Position numbers and translations under genes: made by a program. A model generated the notes under the pieces. The model searched no databases. It was given only the letters and a program-made list of their open reading frames with translations, and had not been told where the DNA came from. From positions 1 through 13,737 of the forward strand of contig CAJCHQ010000034.1 of assembly GCA_903970295.1 (NCBI GenBank): a stretch of DNA of 13,737 nucleotides, given 5' to 3'. Source of the DNA: Bryobacterales bacterium. Its GTDB lineage: Bacteria; Cyanobacteriota; Vampirovibrionia; Obscuribacterales; Obscuribacteraceae. Positions 7,575 to 13,737 of this stretch are shown here, one piece after another; position 1 is the stretch's first letter; every line of letters starts with the position of its first letter.

Positions 7575-7997
7575 GCGGGCGCGCCCGCCCGGTCTAGCCG
7601 AAAGACGCCCGGCTGTGTTGCTTTGACGCATTTCGACGACGACAGGCTCACCCAATTTGGCAGGGCTTGGCCGCCCGGAGGCGATAAAAGAATAGAAGGC
7701 GCCGAGCTCCTCGCTCGCGACAGTGAGCATGGTTTCGTCATAACACATACTCTCGCGGAGAAAACGCCGGTAAACACGCCAGGCTCTGGCGCGCACGGAA
7801 GAGTTGGACAGAGCCGCCTTAAAATCGGTTGTGGACAAGTATAAGTATGCCAAGTAGTGATTGGCACGCAAAGCCAGAGAGCGCCTTCTGATTTCAGGCA
7901 GGTCTTGCCGTTTCAGCCACGCCAGATAGCGATGAAATTCGCTCGCAAATATTTTTGGAAGACTCGACTTCACTTGCAGCCAGTGGGTTTCCACCAA
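7563..7997 (-). CDS. Hypothetical protein, up to 144 aa, possible gene remnant
   Basis: This ORF has no ATG at its 5' end: a stop codon immediately precedes TTG (7997) and GTG (7994), and I see no ribosome binding site. The product is basic and helix-rich, with segments such as RRRSLALRANHYLAYLYLST and ARAWRVYRRFLRESMCYDE. The style resembles the helical C-terminal extension of some family 2 glycosyltransferases, but no glycosyltransferase catalytic motif is present and this is only an impression. It could be a truncated gene, a small independent gene, or a chance ORF. The last codons run through a GC-rich palindrome and overlap the HIT gene end. The minus strand has TATGAT about 15 bases before the TTG, which could give a nearly leaderless transcript. 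Confidence 0.45.
   Translation of the reverse strand: MVETHWLQVKSSLPKIFASEFHRYLAWLKRQDLPEIRRRSLALRANHYLAYLYLSTTDFKAALSNSSVRARAWRVYRRFLRESMCYDETMLTVASEELGAFYSFIASGRPSPAKLGEPVVVEMRQSNTAGRLSARPGGRARSRK
7575..7588. repeat. 14-nt perfect GC palindrome after the HIT stop codon
   Basis: GCGGGCGCGCCCGC is a perfect palindrome starting one base after the HIT stop. A second short inverted repeat (AGCCG at 7596-7600, CGGCT at 7610-7614) follows. No T run is present, so an intrinsic terminator is unlikely in the classic form, but RNA hairpins here could limit read-through between convergent genes. Confidence 0.6.
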
Positions 7998-8057
7998 TTA
8001 GTAACAAACAAGATCATACACTTACTACGACAAAAACATAACAAAAATGCTCGCTGA

Positions 8058-10544
8058 TTAACGCCAATTCGCAGTCAATTTCCCCGAGTGATCTCGAACC
8101 CAGGGTGCCCACACTGGCGTGAATACCTGAATCAAGATATTTGTCGTTTTGGGGGTAAAAGCGACCGGCTCGAACGTTTCGTTGACCGGATTATATTTGT
8201 TCTCGACTTTGCTCATCTCCAGTCGAAATTCGCTATCCAGCGCGGTCAACTGCTCTTCCAGCATCTGGGCAGTTTCGGCATTGCGAGCCATTGCTTTGCT
8301 CTTGCCAGCGGCCCGAGAGATATCTTTAGCGGCAGAGCGCGCCCGATTGATCGAACCGGCCGAGAGCGGCTTGCGTTTGGTGAAGGCGCCCAGGAGCGTG
8401 GCGCCAATTTCAAAAGCGGCGCCGACCTGGTTTTCTCTCACTGCCATTTGCGCTTGTTCCGCCTGGCTCTGGGTTTGACGCAAACGCTGCTCGAGACTGG
8501 CATGCTTGGGCAAATATTTTTCTTTCAGTTTTCTCACTGCTTGATCTCGGCCCTGAGCGGCAATCTGAGTCAAACGGATGCGAAAATCGCGTTCGGTCTC
8601 TGTGGGCAAAGAAAATTGGTTATTGGTCGGGCTGCGCAGCAAATATATCTTCTGATTAGCCATCAGCCAGTGAGAAAATTCGCGCTGCCAAGCCTTCAAA
8701 TTGCTCTCCTTATTCATCACAGATGGTGGCACGGCGAAAACCGCACCCGGTAATGGAGTCGAAGCCAACTGATCGATTGAAAGCGTAACCTTGCCCAAAT
8801 TATCCCAATCAATCGCCTGCAAAGAGTCTTTAATCGGCAGCACAAAAGATTTCTGCACAGTCAAATCTAAATGAGATTTCTGGTCGGTAAATCTCATCGA
8901 CACGGCGGCGAAAATGCACGCCTGGTAAAGATGAGAATTACCGCTAGAAATCTTATCAGTGGGCGGCAAGAACTTTTGAGACGTGGCACCGGGCAGTAAC
9001 GGCGCCGCGGTTAATGTCTGCAGATCGGGCGCTGACGAAATTTCTCCCTTCGTTGTGTCCTTGGCCTCAGTCCTGGCGGATGCTTCTGGCTGAGGCACCG
9101 CGGGAGCTTGAGCAGATTTCTTAGCAGCCTTGCGAGCAGCCATCAATGATTTGATCTGATTGCGGGCTAGCGGCCCAAAGAGATACGAGAGAGTCCACCG
9201 TGTTTCAAAGAGCTCGGGGCGTTCTTCGTGCACGTTGTTGATCAGAAATGTGCGGGCTTTGATCCGCCCCAGCATGAGCTCCAGGTCGCGCCTGTTGATC
9301 GGCTTACCGCCCTCAGCCGCAGCTCCCTCCAAGCCATCCATTAAGCGCTGTTTGTCACGCTCGGTCTGCAAGCGGCCGATGAACCAGGTCCCAGCATTGG
9401 CTAACCCTTTGTAGTCGAGATCGACCGAATTTTGGCTGGCGAGCAAAATGCCAAGACCATACGCGCGGGCTTGCTTCAATAGAGTCAGTAAAGGCATTTT
9501 CGAGGGCGGATTGGCCACGGGCGGAAAGTAGCCATAGATTTCATCCATATAAAGAATCGCTCGCAGACTGGCGCTGCCAGACTGGGTGCGCATCCAGGAG
9601 AGAACCTGGTTGAGAAGCAAGGTGACAAAAAACATGCGTTCGGTGTCGTTCAAATGAGCGATCGAGAAAATTGAGACTCTCGGCTTGCCCGTCGCCGTAA
9701 ACAAGAGGCTATCAACATCCAGAGGTTCGCCCTCCAACCAGGCTTCGAAGCCCGGTGCCGCAAGCAGATTATTGAGCGAAAGAGCAAAAACCTTGCGCTC
9801 TTTTTGAGGAAAGAATGTTTCGATGTCCAGAGCGCCGATTCGCTTGATTGAGGGCAGTTGAATCTCTTCAATCAGTTCGGTCAAATCCAGATCTTTGGCC
9901 GCCCGCCAGGCCCGGTCGATAATCGTGGCGAGCAAAATATGCTCTCGACTCTTAAGCGGATCGGCCTGTATGCCCAAGAGGGTTAAGAGGCACGTGGCAA
10001 CGCTGTTGACCCGCTCCCGCATCGAATCGCTGTCATCGATAAAATCAGGGCTGGGGGCTTTCAGCGAACTCAAAATCGAGACAGAAAGACCGGCACTGCT
10101 GCCCGGAGTATAAATGGCAAAATCGCAGGCCTCTTTGAACTTGGCGATTCTGGCGCCATCTTCGCCCCATTCAGCTAAACCCTGCCGCCATAATGCCGCT
10201 TTCTTCGCTGCTAATTGCTCAACCGATATCTGTTCACGTCTAGCTTCATCAGCATTGACCCAGGGCAAAAAGTCTTCATTCTTCAAATCGGGAAAAGCCA
10301 ACAGCAGATTGCCCAAATCACCTTTAGGATCGATAGCAATTACCGGTATGGAATCGATCGCTGCTTCTTCCAGTAAGCCCAGACACAGACCAGTTTTGCC
10401 CGAGCCGGTCATGCCCACACAAACACCGTGCGTCAAGAGGTCTTTCGATTCGTAGAGGAGCAGAGACTTAGACAATTTGTCCGAGTCGCCGGCCAGAGTT
10501 TTGCCCAGATAAAAAACGCCGAGTTTCTCAAAATCCTCAGTCAC
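8058..10544 (-). CDS. HerA/DUF87-like P-loop ATPase with coiled-coil C-terminal region, 828 aa
   Basis: The N-terminal half is a HerA/FtsK-superfamily-type ATPase: Walker A GMTGSGKT (residues ~44-51), the IDPKGD motif (~71-76) common in DUF87/DUF853-like proteins, Walker B ILYMDE (~330-335), a polar sensor strand ILLASQ (~366-371), and an Arg in FIGRLQT (~391) that may act as a finger. A Lys/Ala/Pro-rich linker (~470-530) leads to a second region of unknown fold (~540-645), heptad-rich helices (~660-710 and ~755-785) and a terminal segment containing FTPVWAPW. Superfamily members pump DNA or move polypeptides as hexamers; the substrate here is unknown. I chose the GTG at 10544 because GAGG lies 9 bases upstream and the protein then begins MTEDFEKLGVFYLGK directly before the ATPase core. 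An open frame extends back to 10664, into the upstream acyltransferase gene. Confidence 0.9.
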   Translation of the reverse strand: MTEDFEKLGVFYLGKTLAGDSDKLSKSLLLYESKDLLTHGVCVGMTGSGKTGLCLGLLEEAAIDSIPVIAIDPKGDLGNLLLAFPDLKNEDFLPWVNADEARREQISVEQLAAKKAALWRQGLAEWGEDGARIAKFKEACDFAIYTPGSSAGLSVSILSSLKAPSPDFIDDSDSMRERVNSVATCLLTLLGIQADPLKSREHILLATIIDRAWRAAKDLDLTELIEEIQLPSIKRIGALDIETFFPQKERKVFALSLNNLLAAPGFEAWLEGEPLDVDSLLFTATGKPRVSIFSIAHLNDTERMFFVTLLLNQVLSWMRTQSGSASLRAILYMDEIYGYFPPVANPPSKMPLLTLLKQARAYGLGILLASQNSVDLDYKGLANAGTWFIGRLQTERDKQRLMDGLEGAAAEGGKPINRRDLELMLGRIKARTFLINNVHEERPELFETRWTLSYLFGPLARNQIKSLMAARKAAKKSAQAPAVPQPEASARTEAKDTTKGEISSAPDLQTLTAAPLLPGATSQKFLPPTDKISSGNSHLYQACIFAAVSMRFTDQKSHLDLTVQKSFVLPIKDSLQAIDWDNLGKVTLSIDQLASTPLPGAVFAVPPSVMNKESNLKAWQREFSHWLMANQKIYLLRSPTNNQFSLPTETERDFRIRLTQIAAQGRDQAVRKLKEKYLPKHASLEQRLRQTQSQAEQAQMAVRENQVGAAFEIGATLLGAFTKRKPLSAGSINRARSAAKDISRAAGKSKAMARNAETAQMLEEQLTALDSEFRLEMSKVENKYNPVNETFEPVAFTPKTTNILIQVFTPVWAPWVRDHSGKLTANWR

Positions 10545-10621
10545 ACCGGATTGCCTCGCCACGCTTGCAGGTCGCACTTTCGAGCAAACTACACTAGCAT
10601 TTCCGAGGAGCGGGGGTGACC

Positions 10622-11290
10622 TCAACCAACCAACCTTTTTTCGCCCAGGTTTTCTAATTGCCACAGATCTCGCTGTGAGCTCACTTTGCGGTAAAGCTCA
10701 GCGGTCAAAAGGCGGATCGACTCGCCGTTTGGAGCAGTTTCAGTTTGAGTTACCAGGGCTCGATTCAAACAAAGCGGTTTAGAGATAACGACATTCACCT
10801 GATCGTTGCCGACGTGATTGATCAAAACCGGTATCACCGGCAACCTCACACCATTTTCGGCGGCGGCGAAAAGGATGCGGGCAGCGCCACTTTTGAATGA
10901 ATGCATTTTGCCGTCGCGAAAGATGCCGCCTTCGGGAAACATCACGATCGGTTCCCCTTTGCGCAATTGCTCTTTGACAAAATCCAACAGGCGAAAACGT
11001 GGATCGGCCGGAAATGCACCCACAGAGCGGAGGACAAAGCCCTGAAAGCCTTTCAATTCATTCGGGTGAGTCATGTAGTTGGCCATCCTCGCTTTAATTA
11101 GATGCATCAATACGAGTGGATCCCAGCGCGAAGTGTGATTGGCTATAAGCAGGTAGGGACCACTTTTCGGGATATTCTCCCGGCCCACGATTTGAAATTG
11201 ACGAAAATGGAAGGCACAAACTATTTTATTGACGATGCCCCAAAAACCTACAGTCACAACATTTTTTTGATCGACCACACGATGAGCCAT
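10622..11290 (-). CDS. PlsC-type 1-acyl-glycerol-3-phosphate acyltransferase, 222 aa
   Basis: The catalytic NHTSRWD (H52, D57) is the HxxxxD motif of glycerolipid acyltransferases, and FPEGG (~118-122) is the phosphate-binding motif. VGAFPADP (~90-97) occupies the place of the third conserved block, and PVIPVLI (~151-157) the last. The family transfers acyl chains to lysophosphatidate or related acceptors at the inner face of the membrane, in phospholipid synthesis; exact acceptor specificity cannot be read. Length is normal. The start is well supported by GGGGAGG 5 bases before the ATG. The gene is 77 bases upstream of the P-loop ATPase gene on the same strand, so the two may be cotranscribed, but no functional link is evident. 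Confidence 0.92.
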   Translation of the reverse strand: MAHRVVDQKNVVTVGFWGIVNKIVCAFHFRQFQIVGRENIPKSGPYLLIANHTSRWDPLVLMHLIKARMANYMTHPNELKGFQGFVLRSVGAFPADPRFRLLDFVKEQLRKGEPIVMFPEGGIFRDGKMHSFKSGAARILFAAAENGVRLPVIPVLINHVGNDQVNVVISKPLCLNRALVTQTETAPNGESIRLLTAELYRKVSSQRDLWQLENLGEKRLVG

Positions 11291-11492
11291 AACAACCTCC
11301 CCGAGCCATTAATCGTTTTCCCAAGTCGCTTTCGATGTTTGTAGATTAGCGGAATGGAAGCGGTATTTCGGCCGAAAAGAAACACTTCGCCGACTGTTAG
11401 AAGGAGAGAGCGCTAAGCTGCTATGCGCTACCTGTTGGGCATTACAAGGATCCAGCCGGGAGGTGGTGCAAGAGCCCGGAGGTTTGCCCAAT

Positions 11493-11529
11493 CGCTCTGT
11501 CCGCGAAATTCGTTCGGTTAGTCAGAGCG
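11493..11529 (+). promoter_or_regulatory. Stem-loop in the leader of the 64-aa gene
   Basis: CGCTCTG at 11493-11499 and CAGAGCG at 11523-11529 pair perfectly over 7 bp, and an inner CCG/CGG (11501-11503, 11514-11516) could extend the helix. It ends 30 bases before the ribosome binding site of the small gene. A regulatory role is inference. Confidence 0.4.
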
Positions 11530-11558
11530 AAACGTGGTAGAACATTACATAGGACCAG

Positions 11559-11566
11559 TAAGGAGG
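11559..11566 (+). promoter_or_regulatory. Strong Shine-Dalgarno of the 64-aa gene
   Basis: TAAGGAGG lies 8 bases before the ATG at 11575, the strongest ribosome binding site in this window. It is the main evidence that this short ORF is translated, and it suggests efficient expression. Confidence 0.85.
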
Positions 11567-11574
11567 CATTTATC

Positions 11575-11769
11575 ATGCCTAAGACGGCTACTCCGACGGT
11601 ACCCCGAGTTTCCCCTAAAAAGAAACAAACAAAGAAGCGCAACAGCAGAAGCGAGATTCTGACTTGCGCTATGAACGGTGCTGGTTGGTGCCCTTATCCC
11701 TTCTCAATCGAACAACTCGAAAAACGATTGAAAGAAAAGGCTCTGGCTCAAGCAAACGTTACCCAATAA
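11575..11769 (+). CDS. Small basic protein of unknown function, 64 aa
   Basis: The first ~25 residues are rich in Pro, Thr, Lys and Arg (including SPKKKQTKKRNSR), then a short segment with two Cys nine residues apart ending in the aromatic GWCPYPF motif, then a charged helix (SIEQLEKRLKEKALAQ). There is no signal peptide or membrane segment. The basic tail would suit nucleic-acid or ribosome contact and the two Cys could bind metal or be redox active, but both are guesses. I do not recognise a family. The start is firmly set by TAAGGAGG. It converges with the gene at 11778, leaving 8 bases between the stop codons, and a hairpin lies at that junction. Confidence 0.8.
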   Translation: MPKTATPTVPRVSPKKKQTKKRNSRSEILTCAMNGAGWCPYPFSIEQLEKRLKEKALAQANVTQ

Positions 11770-11777
11770 AAGTGCGA

Positions 11778-12008
11778 CTAAGCCGCAGGTCGTTGCGGTT
11801 TCCAGGTCACCAGACAAACTCCGCTTTGGCATTCTGGAGTTTCTTCCTGGCGAAGGTCCGCTGTTTCTATGACTGTATTCTGAGTGTTTTTTGTGTTTTT
11901 TGTGTTTTTACTAGCTTCACTGCTTAGTGATTGGCATTTGGCCTCGGTCATATTTTTGGCGAGCGGAGCCAGCAAATGCTTGACTGAAATCTGCTCTTCT
12001 CGGTACAT
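11778..12008 (-). CDS. Small hypothetical protein with NT(K/Q) repeats, 76 aa
   Basis: I set the start at the ATG at 12008 because GGAG lies 8 bases upstream and a sigma-70-like promoter lies further up; the frame stays open to a TTG at 12071, which falls inside that promoter. The product begins MYREEQISVKHLLAPLAKN, continues with a Ser/Glu segment, the low-complexity NTKNTKNTQNT, and ends with two Cys (ECQSGVC) and a basic tail. No domain is recognised and there is no signal peptide or membrane segment. Its gene converges with the 64-aa gene. The repeat and low complexity leave some chance that this is not a real protein. Confidence 0.55.
   Translation of the reverse strand: MYREEQISVKHLLAPLAKNMTEAKCQSLSSEASKNTKNTKNTQNTVIETADLRQEETPECQSGVCLVTWKPQRPAA
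11780..11801. terminator. Hairpin at the convergent gene junction, possible bidirectional terminator
   Basis: AAGCCGCA and TGCGGTTT form an 8-bp stem (one G-U pair) around a six-base loop. On the plus strand it follows the 64-aa gene's stop by 10 bases, with A residues before and T residues after, as in a weak intrinsic terminator. It overlaps the last codons of the minus-strand gene. Confidence 0.4.
11884..11910. repeat. Three tandem copies of a 9-nt repeat
   Basis: GTGTTTTTT is repeated at 11884, 11893 and 11902 (last copy ends in A). On the coding minus strand it adds in-frame Asn-Thr-Lys units to the 76-aa protein. Unit length is a multiple of three, so slippage would change length without a frameshift. 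Confidence 0.85.
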
Positions 12009-12020
12009 GACTCTGTCTCC

Positions 12021-12106
12021 AAATTGCGTAAACGAATCTTCAATGACCAGATAATACGTTTCTCTGCCCAAAATGAAAATTGGTGGAAATACGCTAAATT
12101 GCGTAA
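12021..12106. repeat. 11-nt direct repeat flanking the promoter of the 76-aa gene
   Basis: AAATTGCGTAA occurs at 12021-12031 and 12096-12106, on either side of the promoter hexamers. The second copy is also part of an inverted repeat (TACGC at 12090-12094, GCGTA at 12101-12105). It could be an operator or, for the second copy, a weak terminator of the 128-aa gene; chance is possible. Confidence 0.5.
12051..12079 (-). promoter_or_regulatory. Sigma-70-like promoter of the 76-aa gene
   Basis: On the minus strand TTTTCA (12074-12079) and TATTAT (12051-12056) are separated by exactly 17 bases. They match four and five of six consensus bases. Transcription would begin near 12044, about 36 bases before the ATG at 12008, which fits the GGAG ribosome binding site and argues against the upstream TTG. 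Confidence 0.5.
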
Positions 12107-12140
12107 GGGCCCCACATAACGGGTTTCATTAGATTAGATA

Positions 12141-12527
12141 TCAGCTTTTGTTGCTTGGCCGAAACGGTTGGAATGCCAAAAATGGTGAACCTTGCCAGAC
12201 CGAGAGCGAGATATTGACAGGACCGACAGGCTGCAGATTCAAACGCACAGTGCCTGTGGCGAGAATTATCTCCCGCACGACCGAGCCATAAATCCAACTC
12301 CAATCAACCGAGCAAACGGCTTCGGAAAGCTTGGGCAAATCAGAAGAATCGACGACAGAGGCAGACAAAAACATCCGCCCCGACTGATTCAGAGCCTGCA
12401 GGTTGAGGCCGGTTGCTCCTTCGACTTCGACTGAGAAATTCTGCAAACTACTTTCGGCGCGCACGATTTTTTTGCCATATAAACTGGACAAATTGCCGAC
12501 GATCGTAGGGTTAACAGACTGGGCCAT
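12141..12527 (-). CDS. Hypothetical protein, 128 aa
   Basis: The frame is open back to 12854, but that part lies inside the plus-strand flavoprotein gene. The ATG at 12527 has GGAG 8 bases upstream and a perfect TATAAT -10 element just before it, so I place the start there. The product (MAQSVNPTIVGNLSSLYGKK...) has no signal peptide or membrane helix and alternates polar and hydrophobic residues, as in a small beta-rich protein (REIILATGTVRLNLQPVG, NISLSVWQG), ending FQPFRPSNKS. I do not recognise a family. It is transcribed divergently from the flavoprotein gene with 60 bases between start codons. Confidence 0.75.
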   Translation of the reverse strand: MAQSVNPTIVGNLSSLYGKKIVRAESSLQNFSVEVEGATGLNLQALNQSGRMFLSASVVDSSDLPKLSEAVCSVDWSWIYGSVVREIILATGTVRLNLQPVGPVNISLSVWQGSPFLAFQPFRPSNKS

Positions 12528-12552
12528 GATGTATTCTCCAGGCGGGATGTTT

Positions 12553-12558
12553 ATTATA
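12553..12558 (-). promoter_or_regulatory. Consensus -10 element of the 128-aa gene
   Basis: The minus strand reads TATAAT exactly, 25 bases before the ATG at 12527, predicting a leader of about 20 bases that contains the GGAG ribosome binding site. The -35 region is weak. Confidence 0.55.
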
Positions 12559-12587
12559 AGCCTTGTCCGCGCTCTCTCCTGGTTGGC

Positions 12588-13737
12588 ATGAAAGAATTTG
12601 ACGTAATTGTACTGGGCGCCGGGGGAGCCGGCATGATGTGTGCCAGCCAGGCCGCACAGCGAGGCAGGCGCGTTGCACTGCTCGATCATAATGACAAGAT
12701 CGGCAAAAAAATCTTGATCTCGGGCGGCGGCCGTTGCAATTTCACCAACATCCATGCCACGCCCGCTCAATTCGTTTCGCGCAATCCGCACTTTTGCAAA
12801 TCTGCTCTCTCTCGATTCACACCGGCGGATTTCATCGCCTTGGTCAAAAAACACCGCATCTCATTTCATGAAAAGAAGCTCGGTCAGCTGTTCTGCGATG
12901 GGTCTGCCAAAAGCATAGTCGATTTGCTCGTGCACGAATGTGAAGAGGCCGGAGCCACTTTTTTTGCCAGTTGCAAAATCGATCGCGTGACGAAACCTGA
13001 CGGGTTTCGCCTTCATACTTCGGCCGGAACTTTCCTCTCACAGTCTCTTGTCATAGCCACAGGCGGCCTCAGTATTCCCCAAATCGGTGCCACCGGATTT
13101 GGTTACGAAGTAGCACGCCAGTTCGGCCTCAATATCGTCGAGACAGCGCCAGCACTCGATGGTTTCAACTTCTCGCAGTCCGATTCGCGTCTATTTTCAG
13201 ACCTGGCCGGAGTCTCACTGGATGCTAATGTCACTTGCAACGATGCCTCCTTTCGTGAAAACATTCTTTTCACTCACACTGGCTTGAGCGGCCCGGCCAG
13301 TTTGCAGGCTTCTCTCTACTGGCATCGAGGTCAGGAAATAGTGATAAACCTGCTCCCTGAAACAGATGTTCGCGCCTGGCTACTGGACTTGAAACAGAAC
13401 GGCAAAAACAGCGAATTGAAAAACGTGCTCTCCGAAAAACTACCCAAACGTTTTGCCGAACGCTTCTGTCAGTTAGCCGGAGTTGAAGGCAAAACCGCCC
13501 GCGCCTCTGAGAAAGAATTGACAGAATTAGCAGCCTTATTGGGTTCCTGGCCGATTAAACCGGGTGGCACCGTCGGCTATCGTAAAGCAGAAGTCACCAG
13601 GGGCGGTGTTGATACCAATGAACTGTCTTCAAAAACTATGGAGTCGAAAAAAATTTCCGGCTTGTATTTTATCGGAGAGGTAGTCGACGTCACCGGTCAA
13701 TTGGGTGGTTACAACTTTCAATGGGCCTGGGCTTCGG
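12588..13737 (+). CDS. HI0933/YhiN-family FAD-dependent oxidoreductase (3' partial)
   Basis: The frame runs from the ATG at 12588 off the window end; 383 residues are visible. The N-terminus has a Rossmann dinucleotide-binding motif (VIVLGAGGAG, residues ~6-15) for FAD, followed by the family signature SGGGRCNFTN (~45-54). Further conserved blocks are the ATGGLS strand, THTGLSGPA and, near the edge, the GEVVDVTGQLGGYNFQWAWAS stretch around the C-terminal FAD-binding site. Members are cytosolic flavoproteins of about 400 residues with poorly defined physiological reactions, so only some 10-30 residues are probably missing. No clear Shine-Dalgarno is seen before the ATG. The gene is divergent from the 128-aa gene, whose promoter lies in the shared 60-base spacer. 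Confidence 0.93.
   Translation, partial: MKEFDVIVLGAGGAGMMCASQAAQRGRRVALLDHNDKIGKKILISGGGRCNFTNIHATPAQFVSRNPHFCKSALSRFTPADFIALVKKHRISFHEKKLGQLFCDGSAKSIVDLLVHECEEAGATFFASCKIDRVTKPDGFRLHTSAGTFLSQSLVIATGGLSIPQIGATGFGYEVARQFGLNIVETAPALDGFNFSQSDSRLFSDLAGVSLDANVTCNDASFRENILFTHTGLSGPASLQASLYWHRGQEIVINLLPETDVRAWLLDLKQNGKNSELKNVLSEKLPKRFAERFCQLAGVEGKTARASEKELTELAALLGSWPIKPGGTVGYRKAEVTRGGVDTNELSSKTMESKKISGLYFIGEVVDVTGQLGGYNFQWAWAS

Larger units (their letters stand above)
11291..11574. other. 284-base intergenic region between divergent genes
   Basis: This stretch separates plsC-like (minus) from the 64-aa gene (plus). I found no credible ORF. It contains several short inverted repeats: AGCGC/GCGCT (11409-11413 and 11425-11429), CCGGG/CCCGG (11456-11460 and 11475-11479) and CGCTCTG/CAGAGCG (11493-11499 and 11523-11529). 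It could be a structured leader of the small gene or a small RNA; I could not match it to a known riboswitch or RNA family. No clear promoter hexamers with proper spacing were found. Confidence 0.5.

Noticed and set aside
10545..10664. Extension of the P-loop ATPase to the GTG at 10664
   Set aside because: It would overlap the acyltransferase gene by 43 bases, the added residues look non-conserved, and the GTG at 10544 has a GAGG at proper spacing.
11401..11480. Possible known riboswitch or SRP RNA in the 11.4-11.5 kb region
   Set aside because: I compared it mentally with glycine, c-di-GMP and fluoride riboswitches and the SRP RNA core and found no convincing match.
12009..12071. TTG start at 12071 for the 76-aa gene
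   Set aside because: It lies within the predicted promoter and lacks a ribosome binding site, whereas the ATG at 12008 has GGAG.
12528..12854. Extension of the 128-aa minus-strand gene upstream to 12854
   Set aside because: This part is antisense to the conserved FAD-binding N-terminus of the flavoprotein, and good start signals exist at 12527.
1..13737. CRISPR array, tRNA, insertion sequence or defence island
   Set aside because: No spaced palindromic repeats, no cloverleaf sequence, no transposase motifs and no known defence partner near the HerA-like ATPase were found.

Overview
The window is a gene-dense bacterial chromosome segment of roughly even base composition, with no tRNA, rRNA, CRISPR array, transposase or phage gene that I can recognise. 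Housekeeping-type enzymes (HIT protein, PlsC-type acyltransferase, HI0933/YhiN-type flavoprotein) are mixed with secreted TPR proteins and short proteins of unknown function. Secreted TPR paralogs, a multi-domain GGDEF protein and a DUF2207 membrane protein together would suit an environmental lineage such as the non-photosynthetic Cyanobacteria relatives (Vampirovibrionia/Melainabacteria, e.g. Obscuribacterales). That placement is a low-confidence inference from gene style, not from a marker gene.

Layout. (1) Positions 1-1500, plus strand: the 3' part of a signalling gene cut by the window edge, with an HPt tail, a pseudo-receiver, a canonical receiver and an active-looking GGDEF domain. (2) Positions 1504-4995, minus strand: four exported TPR proteins that form two tandem-duplicated pairs. 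The upstream pair (346 and 358 aa) shares a conserved C-terminal domain I cannot name. The downstream pair (202 and 177 aa) overlaps by ATGA. (3) Positions 5203-7032, minus strand: a DUF2207-type membrane protein with a Gly-rich tail. A compact divergent promoter region separates it from a plus-strand HIT-family gene (7134-7574). (4) Positions 7563-7997, minus strand: a short orphan ORF, possibly the remnant of a larger protein. (5) Positions 8058-11290, minus strand: a large HerA/DUF87-like P-loop ATPase preceded by a PlsC-type acyltransferase. (6) Positions 11291-12527: a 284-base non-coding region with inverted repeats, a 64-aa plus-strand protein with a very strong ribosome binding site, and two minus-strand small proteins (76 and 128 aa) of unknown function. 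(7) Position 12588 to the window end, plus strand: a YhiN/HI0933-type FAD-dependent protein cut by the edge.

How the genes work together: only the TPR cluster shows clear coordination (same strand, overlapping or closely spaced, paralogous). A cell-envelope theme (exported TPR proteins, DUF2207 protein, acyltransferase) runs through the middle but is not proof of a shared pathway. No complete defence or mobile system is visible. The least explained items are the domain shared by the large TPR paralogs, the small protein at 11575 with its structured upstream region, and the non-ATPase C-terminal half of the P-loop protein.
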